A stretch of 64,000 bases of DNA from Pithys albifrons albifrons (Eukaryota; Chordata; Aves; Passeriformes; Thamnophilidae): positions 4,605,001-4,669,000 of the forward strand of contig NC_092474.1 of the NCBI RefSeq assembly GCF_047495875.1, written 5' to 3'. Of this stretch, positions 60,010 to 64,000 are shown piece after piece. Within the stretch, counting starts at the first letter, position 1. Every line of letters starts with the position of its first letter. The notes below the pieces were generated by a model that worked only from the letters and a program-made list of their open reading frames with translations, searched no databases and was not told the DNA's origin. The translations under genes were made by a program, and so were the position numbers.

Positions 60010-63000
60010 TCCTTGACTCCTGCACTAGAAGAGGAAAATTAATTTTTTTTTCCTCACATCAATTAACTTGCAATTTCAGCTCCTCTACAAATTCCACAAA
60101 ATTTCACAGACTGTCATTTTGTCTTTTTGGATCTGCTCATGACTTTGTATATGACTCTGTGTATGATTTTGGAGAAGTTTCTTGACAGCTTTGTGCCTCA
60201 ATTTACTCTTCAAACTACGATATTTATTGCTGTTCTTGGACATTGGCTGAGCTGCCATTAGGAAATGCCCATTTCAGGTTTTAAAAGGTCTTAAGTCCTT
60301 CCAGCTGAGTGGAGTTTTATTCTGCACTGCCACCAGAAATAAGGAAAGTCTCTCCCCTTACTGCATCTCAAGGACCTTCAGTTCCTTATTAGCACAGGAA
60401 AGCTCCACAGCAGACACCAAACTGAAGCCCAGTGACTTGGATTTTAGTGCATTAATTAGGCAGCAGTCTCTCCATTCTCCACTTTTGTTTATTTTTGCAG
60501 CAGTGCTTTGATTTTCCAATGATTCACTCATTTGAATGCATCTCCACACTGTGATCTTCCCATGCCATCCCTTCCTTGCCCTTAAGAGCTCAGCAAGGGC
60601 AGGGACTGGCAGAGACACAGCAGTGCAGGCACAAGGCAGTCACTTCGCTCACATTTTGGCTTTTCTTGATCCTTTGTGCTTTCCCTTCCACTCTGCCAAT
60701 CATTCAGTCAATGGTTTTATTCTTCTGTCTAGTCTTCCTTCAGTGAATAACTTCACTATCTGATGGGGTCCTGGTAATTCACTGCTTTTTTATTTTCATG
60801 GAAAACCTCAATTCTCTTGATATCAGGCTTCTTGGAGCTGGGAGCATGCAAGGCCCTTCTCATCTGCTTGTGCTCTGAAACCCAAATTCTGCAGGGATCC
60901 TGCAGTCCATTATTCTTTCCCCTCTGCCTCTGGTGCTGCAGCCAGTCTTGAAAGGAAGCCACTTGAAAAGAGAGAGCAGCAGCAACATGGCTTATGAATT
61001 CCCAGCACATTGCTTTACCCTGAAGGATATCTTAAACAATAAGCACTTTTTTAAACCAAGAGCTCCCGTGACCTCACCACAGGCACTGACTCTGCTGATA
61101 TATTATTAATTTTAGGCACTAGATTCAAGTTATTTGACTGAAATGCCACTTATCTGCTCTTAATACTTGGTCATCAGAAAGATATTGCCTCTTGCAGAAA
61201 TGCTTCTTTCCTTTCTTAGCTGACTGTTCAAGGAGGGTAAACTTGGGTTTCCCCAACATTCAGCACAGGGAACAAACCCTTTCCTTAAAGCCCACAATAA
61301 CAAACCATGAGAAGAATAAATATTATCTGAAATTAAAAATTAAATACCAAGAATCACATTTCTGGTAAGCAAATATACATATTTCTTTTTTCACACTAAA
61401 ATTGTAGATGAGCTACTGAGTCTTTAACTTTCCTCATACTCTTACACAGAACTGCTGTGCCTGTTTAAACTCTTATTTATATTTACAGTCCAAAGGCAGT
61501 AAATATTCATCATTTGTCTCCTAGGGATTGTGGCAGGCACTTGCATTGGGAGAAATGTTGTGGTTAGTAACTGCAAGATGCTGCATATAATTATAAGGAG
61601 GGGTTTTAAAACATTTGGCTTTGTCCAAACCATTCTTCCACCATACCATAATTTTCTCCATCATATATATCTTATAACATTTCTGCAAACAAGCTCCAGA
61701 CTTTTCATCTTTGTTTCATGGTGGGGAGTGGGGGGATGGAAGGGCTTGCAATTAAGCACTAATTGTGATACATGACATAACACAGCTTTGTAAATTGAAA
61801 TAACCTCATTGTTTGATCAGCCACATTCACTATCAATGGTAATAATCCTTTCCACAAACAGCCAAGAGGGTGAATCTCACTGAGTTTGCCTTTGCACAGG
61901 ACTTGGGAGGGAAGGCTGGTCCCAGTCTATTGTATCTGTAATTCTTGGTGCATTGTCCTGAGACTGTGCTAAACTCCTGCCTTTCCAAAAGGTCTTCTGG
62001 ATCATAACACTGATAGTACTGTAAGACATAAAATACTTGTTACTGTTAAAATATAAATTACAAACATACTTCTAGCAGGATGAATGGGATTCAAGAAAAT
62101 AGACTGTGTTTAAGGGCACTTTTAGTTGTTCTGGATTTTGAGAAGACAGACCCTCTCCTGAGTCTATGTAATTATCAGTATTAACTACAAAAAAATTCCT
62201 ACAGTTTTGCCACTGAAGCCTCATTGAAAATTACAATCCTATCTGTTATAATATTAAGTCTTTATTCTACCCATTAGGTGGAAGGTAAATGATTTCCTTC
62301 CCTTCATGTGTTGATAAATATACCACTAAGCATCCAATATATTTCTGAATTTCCTCTGTGTTTGGGGTATCAGAGGCTTCCCTCATGCTTTGGAGGTGTT
62401 GTTAGCTCAAGGCTCCCTGTTCCTCTGCAGCCTGGAATTGCATTTCCTCCCACTGTGAGAAGAGGAATGTCAGCACTCCCCATGCTCCAGGGGCAGTAGG
62501 CACAGTCTGAGCCCTTAGTGGGTTTGTGCTGCAGTTCCCATGAGGATGGGAATGCCTGTTTAGGCAGGACCAAGCAGGAGCTGTGCAGACTATGGAGCCA
62601 AACTTTCCAAGAGCTCCCTTGTGTCCCAGGTCTATCTTGAGCCTTAGATGTTGCCACTTCATTGCAGTCATTGAACTCCTATCTTTGCCTGCTGAACAGG
62701 CTCTTAAGTGTCACATTTACAATGTGGTAATTATCTTAATCATATTATAGTATAGAGGAAACTTCAGTGAGGAAAATAAAAGCATACTGCTCTTGTTGGG
62801 CAAACTTTATTTCCTTTAATATTCTGTGTTTGTGTCTTATTGCCTGGACCTCTCCCACTAATAAGCTTTTAATGACTGTTCCCACTGATACCAGAGCAGC
62901 TGATTTGTTTGCATGCTGTCTTTGTTTCCTCAAATAAAATCAATTAAGCTCCTTGTCTCTCTGACCCCATCTCATATTAAGGCTTAGCACGACAATTAGG

Positions 63001-63108
63001 AGCACATTATGGTCTTCATTCTTTTATAATTTTGGTCCTGCAGACATTGCAGCAAGTCAGGTGTCAGTGCAAAGATTAACTTCAATGCAACACCATGTAG
63101 GATGTGTA
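60010..63108. other. Non-coding DNA
   Basis: No gene or known repeat. Frames are 95 codons or fewer, overlapping on both strands (for example 62370-62671). The end, 62980-63110, is AT-rich unique sequence. Confidence 0.55.
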
Positions 63109-63480
63109 TTAAAAGTCTGCAGTGATCTCATTATTATACTTGGATGCTTCACTTTTGCAAAAGCGATTTAATGAGCCCTTGACACCTTTCAACAAGCCTT
63201 CTTCAATTTTTTTTCTTTTTTTGGTGAGTTTTCCAATGGACAAAGTGATAAATTTGTGGCAGGCAATTTTGAAGATTTTCACAGACTTAAAATATCGAGC
63301 TGTTGGAAAGATGCTTCTAGAACACAATGTAGTATTTCGACAAGCAACAAAACTTCTGTTGCTTGCTGAAATATTTTGTTTCCAAATTAACTTAGAGAAA
63401 GTTGAACATTTCAAATAAAGTTTTTTGAGTATGAGCTTTTGCTGAAAGATAGGGGTTTTTGCTGTCAAAACTGCTTCAAC
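63109..63480 (+). other. Unrecognised segment with a 98-codon frame, hairpin and AATAAA
   Basis: A plus-strand ATG frame runs 63122-63418 and its TAA stop lies inside AATAAA (63414-63419). The minus strand is also open for 119 codons (63468-63109). The peptide from about residue 39 on (MDKVINLWQAILKIFTDLKY and following) looks compositionally balanced, but I cannot assign it to a family. Three CpGs (near 63165, 63297 and 63339) persist in an otherwise CpG-poor area, and CAAGCAACA / TGTTGCTTG form a perfect 9-bp-arm hairpin (63341-63349, 63357-63365). It may be an old DNA-transposon or retrocopy remnant, a conserved element, or chance. Confidence 0.3.
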
Positions 63481-64000
63481 TTATTTTTGACCAGCTGTAG
63501 AGAAAATGTTCTTCAGTTACCATAGCTAATGGCATGGGAAAATCAGTACTCCCCTTCACATTCTGTTGTAAAATTGCATTTAACTTTAAGCAGGTTATGG
63601 GACCTAATTTATCAGCCTCTGCAATCTCTTACTGCTAATTGGTTAAATGTCAGATAATAAAGGGAATATCAGTTCCCATCATTTCACAGGAGGCACTTTG
63701 TGCTGGATATTTCCCTTTCTCCTCAAATGTAGCATATGTGGTTCCTCTGTTATAAGCCTTGAGAGCAAGAAGGAGAAGAATAAAGGTAAAGGAGCATCTG
63801 AATTTAGTTTGTTCACTTGCAATACAGAAAAGTGGTCCTATCCTACAACTATCAAGATTTAATTAAAAAATGAAAAGAACAGACCCAAATTGAATTGCAA
63901 ACTTGGTCATGTTATCACCAGTTCTGCCTTGGCAGTTTCTAGAATATTGAATAAATTGCCGTACTTGCTGTGATAGCCTCTGTTGAAAGCTTTGGTGACA
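63481..64000. other. Non-coding AT-rich DNA to window end
   Basis: No gene or repeat recognised. A 71-codon frame at 63647-63862 has no motif. Confidence 0.6.

Overview
This window looks like vertebrate, almost certainly avian, nuclear DNA. The evidence is the presence of several CR1 LINE fragments that end in the bird-typical 3' octamer (ATTCTATG)n and the absence of anything resembling mammalian Alu, B1 or L1. The DNA is AT-rich and CpG-depleted, repeat density is low, and no open reading frame exceeds 207 codons. The order within birds cannot be read from the sequence alone.

I recognise no protein-coding gene, exon, tRNA, rRNA, known ncRNA or CpG-island promoter on either strand. The open frames are short, overlap one another on both strands, and carry no family motif I can name. 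The exception is one frame at about 42.5-42.8 kb, which is a decayed CR1 reverse-transcriptase fossil. The best reading is a 64-kb piece of intergenic desert or the inside of a very large intron. I cannot tell which.

Layout. 1-6.9 kb: unique AT-rich DNA. 6.89-6.98 kb: an exact 43-bp tandem duplication carrying an AP-1-type motif. 7.2-7.8 kb: a GC-richer block with the longest open frame. 10.49-10.83 kb: the best-preserved CR1 3' end, plus strand. 10.8-29.8 kb: unique DNA with a near-perfect palindrome at 20.37 kb and a GC-richer block at 27.5 kb. 29.84 and 32.66 kb: two minus-strand CR1 tails. 30.6-31.0 kb: AT-rich DNA with an 18-bp perfect palindrome. 41.76 kb: a compact inverted repeat. 42.2-42.8 kb: two CR1 fragments in opposite orientation. 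43.35-43.8 kb: two inverted-repeat remnants that resemble old amniote palindromic repeats. 47.4 kb: another plus-strand CR1 tail. 49.2 kb and 55.8-56.2 kb: two segments that may be retroviral LTRs or other polyadenylation-signal-bearing repeats, low confidence. 58.39 kb: three copies of a 32-bp tandem repeat. 59.97 kb: a perfect 13-bp-arm hairpin. 63.1-63.5 kb: an unexplained 98-codon frame with a 9-bp hairpin and an overlapping AATAAA.

There is no set of genes working together here. If the window has a function, it is most likely regulatory, and the candidates are the palindromic, homeodomain-motif-bearing AT-rich segments. I did not find a convincing new biological system. The items under findings are leads, most of which a repeat-masking run plus a multi-bird alignment would settle.
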